From NCBI RefSeq assembly GCF_000426645.1, contig NZ_KE384550.1:22733-86732 (forward strand): a stretch of 64,000 bases of DNA, written 5' to 3'. The stretch is from Nakamurella lactea DSM 19367. GTDB lineage: Bacteria; Actinomycetota; Actinomycetes; Mycobacteriales; Nakamurellaceae. The position numbers and the translations under genes are program-made. Of the stretch, positions 24,547 to 35,088 are shown piece after piece (the first letter of the stretch is position 1; every line of letters begins with the position of its first letter). Under the pieces are notes generated by a model that was not told the origin of the DNA, did no database searches, and saw only the letters and a program-made list of their open reading frames with translations.

Positions 24547-27041
24547 CGGCCGTGCTGAGTCGTGCCTGGGCGCAGATCCGTTGCTATCCAAGGCGAGTGG
24601 TCGCCGTCGTGCTGGCCATCGTGCTCGGTGTCGGATTCACCGCCGCCGCCGTGGTGTTCAGCAGCACCACCTCGGCGGGTCTGGCCGCCACCATCAGCGG
24701 CAAGGCGCTGCGGGTCGACGTGATGATCTCCGGTCCCGACTCGATCGGGCCGGTGCTCGCCGCCACCCGGAAGGTCGAAGGGGTCCGGCTCGCCGAGCCG
24801 CTGTACGACAACAGTGCTCGCTACACCTCCGCGCAGGCGAAGGGCAGCGCGTCGCTCGCCTCGCTACCGGCCGAGCCGGCGTTGCGCTGGTTCGGCCTGT
24901 CCACCGGGAGCTGGCCGGCCGGGGCCGACCAGATCGTCATCGACGCCGGCACCGCGGAGCAGGCGAATCTGAAGGTCGGCAGCACCCTGACCCTGTCCGG
25001 CTGGGGAGCCGGGCCGGGGACACCGGTGACGGTCAGCGGCATCGCCGATGTCGCCAGCGCGCCGCTGACGGCCGGCAACGAGCAGTTCTTCGGCACCGCC
25101 GCGCTGTTCCGGGCCCTGCAGCTGACCGACTTCGGCTCGATCGCGGTGCTGGCCGACCCCGGAACGTCGGCCGGGGTGCTGCGGGACCGGTTGGCCGCAG
25201 CCCTGGCCGACCCGGCATCGGCCGCGGCGCTGGGATCCGGACAGCTCGTCACCGGCGCCGCGCTGGCGCACCAGCAGGTGCTGGCGATGACCGGCCATGC
25301 GGACGTGTTCGGCCTGCTGCTGTTGGGATTCGCGGCGATCGCGATGGTGGTGGCAGCGATGGTCATCGCCACCACCTTCAGCATCCTGCTCACCCAGCGA
25401 CGCCGCGAACTGGCACTGCTGCGCTGCGTCGGCGCCTCCACCCGCCAGGTCCGGCGACAGGTGCTGCTGGAAGGGCTGCTGCTCGGCATCGGCGGATCGG
25501 CGATCGGCGTTGCGGTGGGCATCGGTATCGGCGCGCTGGCAGCCGGCATCGCCGGCACCGATGTGGGCGGGTTGAGCATCGACCCACCGCTGCTGACGGC
25601 GGCCTTCGGGATCGGGGTGCTGGTGACCCTGCTGGCCGCCGCCTGGCCAGCGGCCAGGGCGGTCCGGGTGCCGCCGCTGGCGGCGTTGCGGCCGGCCACC
25701 GGCGCACCGGAAGAGAGCGACGTGCGCGCCGTCAGCCGGATGCGCTGGATCTTCGGTGCGCTGCTGACGGCCTGCGGCGTGTTCGCCCTGGTCTACGGCG
25801 CCGGGGCCAGGACGGTGTCGATCGCCATCCTCGGCGCGACCGTCTCGGCACTCGGGATCCTGCTGCTGACCAGGTCGGTGCTGCCCGCGGTGCTGGGCCT
25901 GTTGTCGCCGCTGGCCGGCGTTGCCGGTGCGCCGGGTCGGATGGCGGCAGCGAACTCGCGACGCAACCCGGGACGGTCGGCCGCCACCAGTACGGCGCTG
26001 CTCATCGGGGTGGCGCTCATCGTCACCCTTCAGGTCGGTGCCGCCTCGGCGTCCGCCACCCTCGACAATGAATTGTCCGGACGCTACCCGGTGGACGTCG
26101 CGATCGCCGACAGTACCGGTAAACCGTTGCCACCCAACGTGATCGACGATGTTGCCGCCTCCGGGGTCGACCCGGCGCCGGTGTCCGGCGCGGCGGCGAC
26201 GCTCGATCGGGAAACCCCGATGGGCTCGCGCGACGTGCTGGTGCTGGCGCCGTCGGCGGGTGCGCTGGCGGTGTCCAACACGCCGGTGTCGCTGACCGAC
26301 GAGACGGTGATCGTTCCGTCCTGGTGGAGCGAGCACGACAGCGCGATGATGCCGGGATCGACGCTCACGGTGACCATCTCCGGCCGCTCGGCCACCTTCA
26401 CCGTCGCCGCCGGCCACCTGGCCGACGCCGGCGGCGGAGCAGCGGTGGTGATCTCGCAGCGATCGCTGCAGCAGCTCACGCCGCGGGCGCCGACGGTCGC
26501 CCTGTGGGCCGCGCTGCCGGCGGCGGCGAACGCCGGCGAGGTGACGGCCGCGCTGCAGCGGGCGACCGCGAGCCATGCCGACATCGAGGTGACCGGCAGC
26601 GCGCTGGAACGAGCGTCCACCGAAAGCACGCTGGGCTCGCTGCTGACCCTGGCCACCGCCCTGTTGGCGGTGGCAGTGCTGATCGCGATCGTCGGGATCG
26701 GCAACACCCTGGGGCTGTCGGTGCTGGAGCGGAGCAGGGAGTCGGCGCTGTTGCGCGCCCTGGGGCTGCAGCGGCGGCAACTGCACGGCATGGTCGCCGT
26801 CGAGGCGGTGCTGCTGGCGGCGGTCGGCGCGGTGGCCGGCATCGTCCTCGGCGTCGGGTACGGCATCGCCGGCGCGCTGGCCACGGTCGGATCCGCCGGC
26901 CGGGCGACGGTGATCGCGCTGCCCTGGGGACAGCTCGGCATCGTGCTGGTGGTGGCGCTGGTCGCCGGGCTGCTGGCATCGGTGGTGCCGGCGGCCCGGG
27001 CTGCCAGGGTGCAGCCGGCGGTCGCGCTCGCCGAGGCCTGA
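24543..27041 (+). CDS. FtsX-like ABC transporter permease
   Basis: An 832-residue permease with two FtsX/MacB-PCD halves. An N-terminal membrane segment (about 15-40) leads into an extracellular domain. Three membrane helices at about 255-390 include the coupling segment LTQRRRELALLRCVGASTRQV. The second half repeats this, ending with LERSRESALLRALGLQRRQL and further helices. GTG 24543 overlaps the ATPase stop. The arrangement is that of a type VII ABC exporter. The two-component system upstream is a likely regulator, though the intervening GH1 gene is on the other strand. Confidence 0.9.
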   Translation: MTAVLSRAWAQIRCYPRRVVAVVLAIVLGVGFTAAAVVFSSTTSAGLAATISGKALRVDVMISGPDSIGPVLAATRKVEGVRLAEPLYDNSARYTSAQAKGSASLASLPAEPALRWFGLSTGSWPAGADQIVIDAGTAEQANLKVGSTLTLSGWGAGPGTPVTVSGIADVASAPLTAGNEQFFGTAALFRALQLTDFGSIAVLADPGTSAGVLRDRLAAALADPASAAALGSGQLVTGAALAHQQVLAMTGHADVFGLLLLGFAAIAMVVAAMVIATTFSILLTQRRRELALLRCVGASTRQVRRQVLLEGLLLGIGGSAIGVAVGIGIGALAAGIAGTDVGGLSIDPPLLTAAFGIGVLVTLLAAAWPAARAVRVPPLAALRPATGAPEESDVRAVSRMRWIFGALLTACGVFALVYGAGARTVSIAILGATVSALGILLLTRSVLPAVLGLLSPLAGVAGAPGRMAAANSRRNPGRSAATSTALLIGVALIVTLQVGAASASATLDNELSGRYPVDVAIADSTGKPLPPNVIDDVAASGVDPAPVSGAAATLDRETPMGSRDVLVLAPSAGALAVSNTPVSLTDETVIVPSWWSEHDSAMMPGSTLTVTISGRSATFTVAAGHLADAGGGAAVVISQRSLQQLTPRAPTVALWAALPAAANAGEVTAALQRATASHADIEVTGSALERASTESTLGSLLTLATALLAVAVLIAIVGIGNTLGLSVLERSRESALLRALGLQRRQLHGMVAVEAVLLAAVGAVAGIVLGVGYGIAGALATVGSAGRATVIALPWGQLGIVLVVALVAGLLASVVPAARAARVQPAVALAEA

Positions 27042-27169
27042 GCCGGCGGACCGGTCGCCGGACACCGGTGTGATCCGGCTCGCGGTTTGCCGCCGGGTGT
27101 ATCCGGGACCCGCCGTCACCGACTCTGTGCAGTGGGTTGGCCCGGGTGTCCGGATCAGTAATGGGGACC

Positions 27170-27212
27170 GTGCGCGGTCCTGATCTTCGTCGGGGAGATC
27201 AGGACCGCGCAC
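27170..27212 (+). terminator. 17-bp perfect hairpin after the ABC permease
   Basis: GTGCGCGGTCCTGATCT (27170-27186) is followed by a 9-base loop and its exact complement (27196-27212). It lies about 130 bp beyond the permease stop and before the MATE gene. Only a short ATTT follows the stem. Confidence 0.65.
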
Positions 27213-27218
27213 ATTTGC

Positions 27219-27294
27219 CGCTCTCCCCGTCCGGCGCCGCTCGCCCCGTCCGGCGCCGCTCGCCCCGTCCGGCGCCGCTCGCTCCGTCCGGCGC
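27219..27294. repeat. 19-bp minisatellite, four copies
   Basis: Four units of CGCTCGCCCCGTCCGGCGC with one or two substitutions lie between the hairpin terminator and the MATE transporter start. Apparent N-terminal extensions of the MATE frame translate this repeat and are not credible. Confidence 0.85.
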
Positions 27295-27361
27295 CGCCTG
27301 CTCCGCCGCGGGCGCCGTCCCGCGAGGCCGGGGTGCGGGCCGGTCTGGGAACATCACCGGA

Positions 27362-28684
27362 GTGACCGGCCCGTCGAACCTGAACCGCGAGATCGCCCGG
27401 CTGGCCGTCCCCGCGCTGGGTGCACTGCTGGCGGAGCCGCTGTTCCTGTTGGTGGACACCGCGATCGTCGGACACCTGGGAGTGGCGCAACTGGCCGGGG
27501 TCGGGGTCGGCGCCATCATCTTGACCACCGCGGTCGGCTTGTCAGTATTCCTGGCCTACGGCACCACTTCCCAGGTCGCCCGGCTGCTCGGCGCCGGCGA
27601 CCTGCGCCGGGCGCTGACCCTGGGTATGGACGGCATCTACCTGGCGGTCGGCATCGGGCTGGTGCTCGGATTGCTCGGCCTGCCGACCGCCGGGCTGCTG
27701 GTCAGGGCATTGGGCGCCGACCCGGCCGCGGCGCAGTACGGCACCAGCTACCTGCTCTGGTCGCTGGCCGGGCTGCCCGCAATGCTGGTGGTGCTGGCCA
27801 CCACCGGGGTGCTGCGTGGGTTGCAGGACACCAGCACGCCGCTGGTCGTCGCGGTGATCGGCGCGGTGCTCAACGTCGGGCTGAACCTGTTGCTGGTGTT
27901 GGGCTTTCACTGGGGGGTCGCGGGCAGCGCGATCGGCACCGCGATCACCCAGAATGCGATGGCGGTGGCCTTGGTGGTGGTGGTCGTTCGGCACGCCCGC
28001 CTTCATCGGGCGAGCCTGCGGCCCGATCCGCGGGGCATCGGCGGCGCGGGCACGGCCGGCGTGCCGCTGCTGATCCGGACCCTCGCGCTCCGGATCGGCA
28101 TCCTGGTCACCACCTACGTCGCCGCGGGCAAGGGCCAGCAGGCGCTGGCCGGGCACCAGGTGGTCAGCACCGTCTGGAATTTCCTGGCGCTCGGGCTGGA
28201 CGCGCTGGCGATCGCCGCTCAGGCGCTGACCGGCAAGGCGCTGGGCGAGGGTGACGCGCGGGCCGCCCGGCGGATCACCGACGCGATGGTGCGCTGGTCA
28301 CTGGTCGCCGGGGCGGTGGTCGGGGTGCTGATCCTGCTGGTGCACCCGTTCGTCGGCCGAATGTTCACCCCGGATCCGGCGGTGCAGCACGCGATCGGAC
28401 TCGGCCTGATCGTGGTGGCCATCGCCCAGCCGGTGGCCGGCTACGTGTTCCTGTTGGACGGCGTGCTGATCGGCGCGGGTGACGGCAAGTACCTGGCCTG
28501 GACCGGGATGGCCGCGGTGCTGGTGTACCTGCCGTTCGCGCTGATCGTCGGCGTCGCCGCACCGGACGGTGCGATCGGCCTGCTCTGGCTGTGGATCGCC
28601 TATACCGGCGTGTACCTGGTGGCCAGGGCGGTGTTCCAGGGGCTGCGGTACCGCGGCGACCGCTGGCTGGTCACCGGCGGCTGA
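27362..28684 (+). CDS. MATE-family efflux transporter (DinF-like)
   Basis: A 440-residue integral membrane protein with about twelve hydrophobic helices in two homologous halves. LNREIARLAVPALGALLAEP and DTAIVGHLGVAQLAGV match the first MATE helix pair of the DinF-like branch; the second half has VTTYVAAGKGQQALAGHQVV. MATE proteins expel cationic drugs or metabolites using proton or sodium gradients. GTG 27362 places the conserved helix at the right distance; upstream codons are minisatellite. The ribosome site is weak. Confidence 0.88.
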   Translation: MTGPSNLNREIARLAVPALGALLAEPLFLLVDTAIVGHLGVAQLAGVGVGAIILTTAVGLSVFLAYGTTSQVARLLGAGDLRRALTLGMDGIYLAVGIGLVLGLLGLPTAGLLVRALGADPAAAQYGTSYLLWSLAGLPAMLVVLATTGVLRGLQDTSTPLVVAVIGAVLNVGLNLLLVLGFHWGVAGSAIGTAITQNAMAVALVVVVVRHARLHRASLRPDPRGIGGAGTAGVPLLIRTLALRIGILVTTYVAAGKGQQALAGHQVVSTVWNFLALGLDALAIAAQALTGKALGEGDARAARRITDAMVRWSLVAGAVVGVLILLVHPFVGRMFTPDPAVQHAIGLGLIVVAIAQPVAGYVFLLDGVLIGAGDGKYLAWTGMAAVLVYLPFALIVGVAAPDGAIGLLWLWIAYTGVYLVARAVFQGLRYRGDRWLVTGG

Positions 28685-28781
28685 CGGCTGCGCGGCGAGC
28701 CGACCCTCCTCGGGACATCGGATACCTCTTCCACCCAGCACCGGCGGTGACGAAGTCGAAGGGGCCAGGGAGAAGTGTGCG

Positions 28782-29063
28782 TCAGCTGGCGGCGGTGGCC
28801 GGGAAGCGCTTGGCGCTGCGCGCCTTCGCCTTCGCCGCCTCGACCTCACGGTCCTTCGGCGGCGCGGTGGTGACCAGGTCTTCCAGCAGATGCCCGGTGA
28901 TGTGGGCGATCTCGGCGACGGCGTGATCGAAGGCCTCGGCGTTGGCCGCCGACGGCTTGTTCATCCCGCTCACCTTGCGGACGAACTGCAGGGCGGCCGC
29001 CTGCACCTCGTCGTTGGTGGCGTGCGGCTCGAAGTTGTGCAGTGGGCGAATGTTCCGACACAT
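28782..29063 (-). CDS. DUF2277 domain protein
   Basis: A 93-residue protein with the DUF2277 signature MCRNIRPLHNFEPHATNDEV at its N terminus and a short basic C terminus. Its function is unknown. It begins at ATG 29063, because upstream in-frame codons translate an 18-bp tandem repeat. It is convergent with the MATE gene and followed upstream by the DinB gene on the same strand. Confidence 0.88.
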   Translation of the reverse strand: MCRNIRPLHNFEPHATNDEVQAAALQFVRKVSGMNKPSAANAEAFDHAVAEIAHITGHLLEDLVTTAPPKDREVEAAKAKARSAKRFPATAAS

Positions 29064-29105
29064 GTCTCTACTGTGGCACGGTCCGGCGACCGCGTCACCC
29101 CCGTC

Positions 29106-29159
29106 GCCGGAACTCCCGGGGCCGCCGGAACTCCCGGGGGCGCCGGAACTCCCGGGGCC
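29106..29159. repeat. 18-bp minisatellite, three copies
   Basis: Three units of GCCGGAACTCCCGGGGCC, one with a single substitution, lie between the DUF2277 start and the DinB stop. Each unit contains the palindrome CCCGGG. Confidence 0.85.
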
Positions 29160-29188
29160 GGCGGAAGCCGGCACCGGCGGGCCACTCG

Positions 29189-29722
29189 TCAGCCCATGGT
29201 CTTCGCACCGTCGAGGGCCTCCCGGATGATGTCCGCATGCCCGGCGTGCTGCGCCGTCTCGGCGATGATGTGCAGCAGTGACCGGCGGGCCGAGCGACGG
29301 GCGCCCGGCTCGTACCAGGGTGCCTGCGGCAATGGGTGCGACAGGTCGAGATCGACCGTAGTGACCAGCTCGTCGGTGGCGGCCGCGACCCGGTCGTAGT
29401 CGGCAAGTACGCCGGACAGCGTCTCCTCCGGCAGCAGCCGGAACCCTGCCTCCCGGTCGGCGAAGTCCTCTGCCGTCATCTCGGAGAAATCCTTCTGCGT
29501 GGAGCCAGGGCCGTTCACGATGAAGTCCCTCCAGCTCGCCTCCACCTCGGCGACGTGCTTGACCAGACCACCGAGGGTCAGCTCGCTGACGGTGGTCCGC
29601 TGCCGGGCCTGCTCATCCGTCAGCCCGTTGGTGGTGAATTTCAGGAAGTGTCGGTGTACGGCCAAGGCCTCCAGCAGATCGGCACGTTCGCGGCTGAGAC
29701 CGGCAGTCTGTTCGGTACTCAT
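29189..29722 (-). CDS. DinB-family protein (DUF664 type)
   Basis: A 177-residue four-helix-bundle protein. LTLGGLVKHVAEVEASWRD supplies the first conserved His, and the C-terminal RRSLLHIIAETAQHAGHADI supplies two more, the metal triad of DinB/YfiT proteins. These include thiol transferases and damage-inducible proteins of unclear role. ATG 29722 has GGAG at six bases. An upstream ATG at 29734 is possible. The 5' end overlaps the frame of the HTH gene. Confidence 0.85.
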   Translation of the reverse strand: MSTEQTAGLSRERADLLEALAVHRHFLKFTTNGLTDEQARQRTTVSELTLGGLVKHVAEVEASWRDFIVNGPGSTQKDFSEMTAEDFADREAGFRLLPEETLSGVLADYDRVAAATDELVTTVDLDLSHPLPQAPWYEPGARRSARRSLLHIIAETAQHAGHADIIREALDGAKTMG

Positions 29723-30107
29723 TCGAGGCTCCATCCGGTCGGTTGAACTGACGAGGACAACGGTAACCAGGCGGTCCGACACCGTGGTCGCACTGCAGGG
29801 GCCGGATCGACACGCGCCCGCGCGATGGACTGCTCGGCCGAGCCACGCAGGCGTGACTCTTCAGCGGAGGGTCGTCAGTCGCGCGCACGAGCGGCAGTCT
29901 GCGGAGCCCGCTGAGCAGGTCGTCGGCGATCCCGCGCGCAGCTTCTCCGTACCGCTCGACGGCAGCCTCCACCGTGGGTTTGCCCGCCTCGAGGTCGGCG
30001 ACGAACGAGCGCGACACCCCGGCATGTCCGGCGAGCTCGGATTGGCTCCACCCGTGGCCCTCGCGCAGTTCGCGAACTGCAGCGGCCGCCTCTCTTACCG
30101 TCAGCAT
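29613..30107 (-). CDS. XRE-family helix-turn-helix protein (HipB-like) with long tail
   Basis: Residues 1-60 form a classic XRE helix-turn-helix: VRELREGHGWSQSELAGHAG then SRSFVADLEAGKPTVEAAVE. Single-domain relatives are antitoxin-like and about 75 residues long. Here the frame stays open to 164 residues, and its last 110 bases overlap the DinB gene in another frame. The tail from about residue 80 looks unconserved, so the true product could be shorter or the stop could be shifted. ATG 30107 has AGGAG at five bases. It starts 21 bases after purA and no toxin gene is adjacent. Confidence 0.65.
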   Translation of the reverse strand: MLTVREAAAAVRELREGHGWSQSELAGHAGVSRSFVADLEAGKPTVEAAVERYGEAARGIADDLLSGLRRLPLVRATDDPPLKSHACVARPSSPSRGRVSIRPLQCDHGVGPPGYRCPRQFNRPDGASNEYRTDCRSQPRTCRSAGGLGRTPTLPEIHHQRADG

Positions 30108-30127
30108 CGCACTCCTGTCGCGAGTGG

Positions 30128-32706
<2,579 letters not shown>

Positions 32707-32732
32707 CCCCCTATCCTGCCCGGCCCCGGCCG

Positions 32733-33017
32733 TCAGGTGAACTGGGCCGCCAGCGCCGCGTCCACCGAGCGGTAGTGCTCCCCCGCCTCCTTGACCAGTG
32801 CGGCCAAACCCTGCAGCGCCACCTGCCGGTCCTGGGCAGCTGCGGACCAACGCTGCTTGAGCGCCAGGAACGCCCGCAGCGCCTCGGCGCTCATGTCGGA
32901 TGTGCCGCCGACCACCGTCTCGAGTTCGGCCAGATGACCCTCGATCCGGCTCCAGGTGGCGACCAAACCGTCGTGGCCGGCGGCGAGCGCGCCGTAGTCC
33001 ACCGAGATGGTGGCCAT
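32733..33017 (-). CDS. WXG100-family protein
   Basis: A 94-residue helical hairpin protein of the ESAT-6 superfamily. Two amphipathic helices flank the central region, and VATWSRIEGHLAEL together with LALKQRWSAAAQD supply the Trp positions. The canonical WXG turn is degenerate. Its ATG shares a base with the stop of the second WXG100 gene, so the pair is co-translated and probably forms a heterodimer. No ESX/T7SS ATPase or membrane component lies in the window. Confidence 0.8.
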   Translation of the reverse strand: MATISVDYGALAAGHDGLVATWSRIEGHLAELETVVGGTSDMSAEALRAFLALKQRWSAAAQDRQVALQGLAALVKEAGEHYRSVDAALAAQFT

Positions 33018-33316
33018 CAGGCACCTGCCGGGATGCCGGCGGCGAGGGTGGACTCCGCCTGGTCGAACTGGCGGCCGGTATTGGTCAGCGAAGCACCGTG
33101 GCTGACCAGCGCGTTCTTGATCAACGTCGCCTGGTCCAGATGTCCTTGCATCGCCGCCGCGAACCGCGGCGCCGCCTGGGTGGACTGCCAGCCGGCCCGG
33201 ATCTGATCGAGCATCTCCGTCATCGCGGTGATCTCTGTGGCCAGCGAGTCGGCAACGCCGCTCACCCCGCCGCCGGCGGCGGTGATGCGCTCCGACGAAA
33301 TCGAGAACCCTTCCAT
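33017..33316 (-). CDS. WXG100-family protein, first gene of the pair
   Basis: A 99-residue protein with MLDQIRAGWQSTQAAPRFAA, giving a W-x-S turn between two predicted helices, as in EsxA/EsxB-type substrates. ATG 33316 is preceded by GAGGGG. It is divergent from a small ABC transporter and lies upstream of its WXG100 partner. Export by a type VII system elsewhere in the genome is inferred. Confidence 0.82.
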   Translation of the reverse strand: MEGFSISSERITAAGGGVSGVADSLATEITAMTEMLDQIRAGWQSTQAAPRFAAAMQGHLDQATLIKNALVSHGASLTNTGRQFDQAESTLAAGIPAGA

Positions 33317-33421
33317 GGTTTCCCCTCGGTTGTTGGACTTCTCGTTCGGTTCGGATGCCAGTCGGCATCCGCCCCCATGCTGGAGCAGCAGCGCGGCCGA
33401 CGTCGGCGCCGGCGGCGAAGC

Positions 33422-33448
33422 TGTGGACAACTTGTGCCGTGTGGACAA
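33422..33448 (-). promoter_or_regulatory. Two DnaA-box-like nonamers
   Basis: TGTGGACAA occurs at 33422-33430 and 33440-33448, in the same orientation and 18 bp apart. Its complement TTGTCCACA equals the DnaA box common in high-GC actinomycetes. They lie in the 198-bp gap between divergent WXG100 and ABC genes. No dnaA, dnaN or AT-rich unwinding region accompanies them, so this is not oriC. Confidence 0.45.
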
Positions 33449-33514
33449 CTGCTGCGCTGGAGCTGCGGGCGGGTGCCCCTGATCGGGGCGGAGCACTGGG
33501 TAGCGTCGTTCCCT

Positions 33515-34354
33515 GTGAGCAGCGTTGTCCGGTTGGCGGGCGTGACCAAGCGGTACGGCCGGCAGCCGCCGGTACTCCGGTCGATCGATCTGGCGGCCGC
33601 TCCCGGCCAGATCCTGGGCATCGTCGGCGCGAACGGCTCGGGAAAGTCCACCCTGCTCCGTCTCCTGGCCGGGCTGAGCCGACCGTCCGACGGCCGGGTG
33701 ATCGGGTCTCCCACCGTCGGTTACCTGCCCGATAGGTTCCCGGCAGCGCAGCGGCTGAGCGGCCGGGCCTACCTGCGGCACATGGCCAGGATCGGTGGGC
33801 TGACGGACCTGTCGGGCGTGGAACGGCTGGTCGAACGGTTGGATCTCGTCGGCGGTCCGGACACGCCGATGCGGCGGCTGTCGAAGGGCAACGCGCAGAA
33901 GATCGGCCTGGCGCAGGCAGTTCTCGGTGATCCGCAGTTGCTGGTGCTCGACGAGCCTTGGTCGGGCCTGGACGTGGCGGCACACGGGGTGCTGGACGAG
34001 CTGATCACCCAGACCCGGGCTCGCGGCGCCGCCGTGGTGTTCGCCGACCACCGCCGGGATCTCGTCGCACGGGTGGCTGATCGGGTGGTCGAGGCGGCCG
34101 ACGGGACGCTCCGGGAAGTCGAGCTCCCGGGTCGGACGCCGGGTGTCGACGAGGCCGGCCGGGTCGCCACCGGCCCGATCCGGATCGAGCTGGCAGGCGG
34201 CGATGTCGCCGGGCTGGCGTCGGTGGCCGGTGTGATCCGGGTCGAGCGCGACGGCGGCGTCACCGTGCTGGCCGTCGCGCCGGCGCATTCCGATGCGGTG
34301 CTGGCAATCGCGCTCGACCGCGGCTGTTCGGTCCGGGGAGTGCGGCAATGGTAG
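33515..34354 (+). CDS. ABC transporter ATP-binding protein
   Basis: A 279-residue ATPase with Walker A GANGSGKSTLLRLL, the variant signature LSKGNAQKIGLAQAV, and Walker B LLVLDEPWSGLD. LSKGN signatures are common in CcmA/NosF-like exporters. The last 80 residues form an extra domain of unknown role. GTG 33515 puts the domain start at the usual distance. It overlaps the next gene, a membrane protein, by seven bases. Substrate unknown. Confidence 0.85.
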   Translation: MSSVVRLAGVTKRYGRQPPVLRSIDLAAAPGQILGIVGANGSGKSTLLRLLAGLSRPSDGRVIGSPTVGYLPDRFPAAQRLSGRAYLRHMARIGGLTDLSGVERLVERLDLVGGPDTPMRRLSKGNAQKIGLAQAVLGDPQLLVLDEPWSGLDVAAHGVLDELITQTRARGAAVVFADHRRDLVARVADRVVEAADGTLREVELPGRTPGVDEAGRVATGPIRIELAGGDVAGLASVAGVIRVERDGGVTVLAVAPAHSDAVLAIALDRGCSVRGVRQW

Positions 34355-34995
34355 CGATGATCCGCTATCGGCTCGCGCTGCTCGGGCACTCGCAGCGCTA
34401 CCTGCCGCCGGTGTTGCTGTACCTCGCCGTCTTGGCCACCCAGTACACCGAGCCGCTGTCGCCGCTACCGCCGGAGTACGCGATCAGCGCCGGCACGATG
34501 ACCGTGCTGGCCTGCTGGCTGACGATCACCACGGTGGCCGTCGAGAGCCCCGCCCAGCGGCTGATCACCCTCAGCCATGCCCGCCGGCCGGCGCGGGTTC
34601 CGGCCGGCATCGTCGTCGCCGTGCTGCTGTGTTGCCTGGCGCTCACCGCGGTCTCGCTCTGCTGGTCCCTGGTCGTCCATTCCGGCGGCGCGGCAACGGA
34701 TGTGACGATCGGCGCCTTGGTACACCTGGCGGCTGCGCTGGCCGGGATCGCGATCGGACTGCCCTGTTCGGCGCTGCTGATCGACCGGCTGGGCTGGACC
34801 GTCATCGCGGCGGTGGCGGGTCTGCTGGTGCTGATCATGGTGCCCTGGGTGCCGGTACTGAACCCGGTCCTGCGGGCGCTGTCGGGTATCACCGCGCCCG
34901 GTCCGGGCATCGCGGTGCTGAGCCTGGCCGGCGCCCTCGTGCTCTTCGGGCTCAGCTGGGTGGCCGTCCTGGTCCTGGAGCAGCGACGCCGCTGA
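34348..34995 (+). CDS. Small ABC-type membrane permease (partner of the ATPase)
   Basis: A 215-residue hydrophobic protein with about six membrane helices (for example VLLYLAVLATQY, GIVVAVLLCCLALTAVSL and VIAAVAGLLVLIMVPWV). No named family motif is evident. The seven-base overlap with the upstream ATPase supports a two-gene exporter. It ends three bases before a 16-bp minisatellite. Confidence 0.75.
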   Translation: MVAMIRYRLALLGHSQRYLPPVLLYLAVLATQYTEPLSPLPPEYAISAGTMTVLACWLTITTVAVESPAQRLITLSHARRPARVPAGIVVAVLLCCLALTAVSLCWSLVVHSGGAATDVTIGALVHLAAALAGIAIGLPCSALLIDRLGWTVIAAVAGLLVLIMVPWVPVLNPVLRALSGITAPGPGIAVLSLAGALVLFGLSWVAVLVLEQRRR

Positions 34996-34997
34996 GC

Positions 34998-35086
34998 CGC
35001 TCGCCTGCCCGGCCGCTCGCCTGCCCGGCCGCTCGCCTGCCCGGCCGCTCGCCTGCCCGGCCGCTCGCCTGCCCGGCCGCTCGCCG
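34998..35086. repeat. 16-bp minisatellite, 5.5 copies
   Basis: Five perfect units of CGCTCGCCTGCCCGGC and a half unit fill the gap between two convergent stop codons. The perfect identity of the units suggests recent expansion or contraction. Confidence 0.92.
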
Positions 35087-35088
35087 GA

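Noticed and set aside
24864-27212. 782-codon minus-strand frame opposite the FtsX-like permease
   Set aside because: Arg/Gln/His-rich shadow translation; the plus-strand frame has permease features and a coupled start.
27137-27361. N-terminal extension of the MATE transporter
   Set aside because: The extension would translate a hairpin terminator and a 19-bp minisatellite.
33422-33448. Chromosomal replication origin
   Set aside because: Only two DnaA boxes, no AT-rich region, and no dnaA, dnaN, recF or gyr genes in the window.
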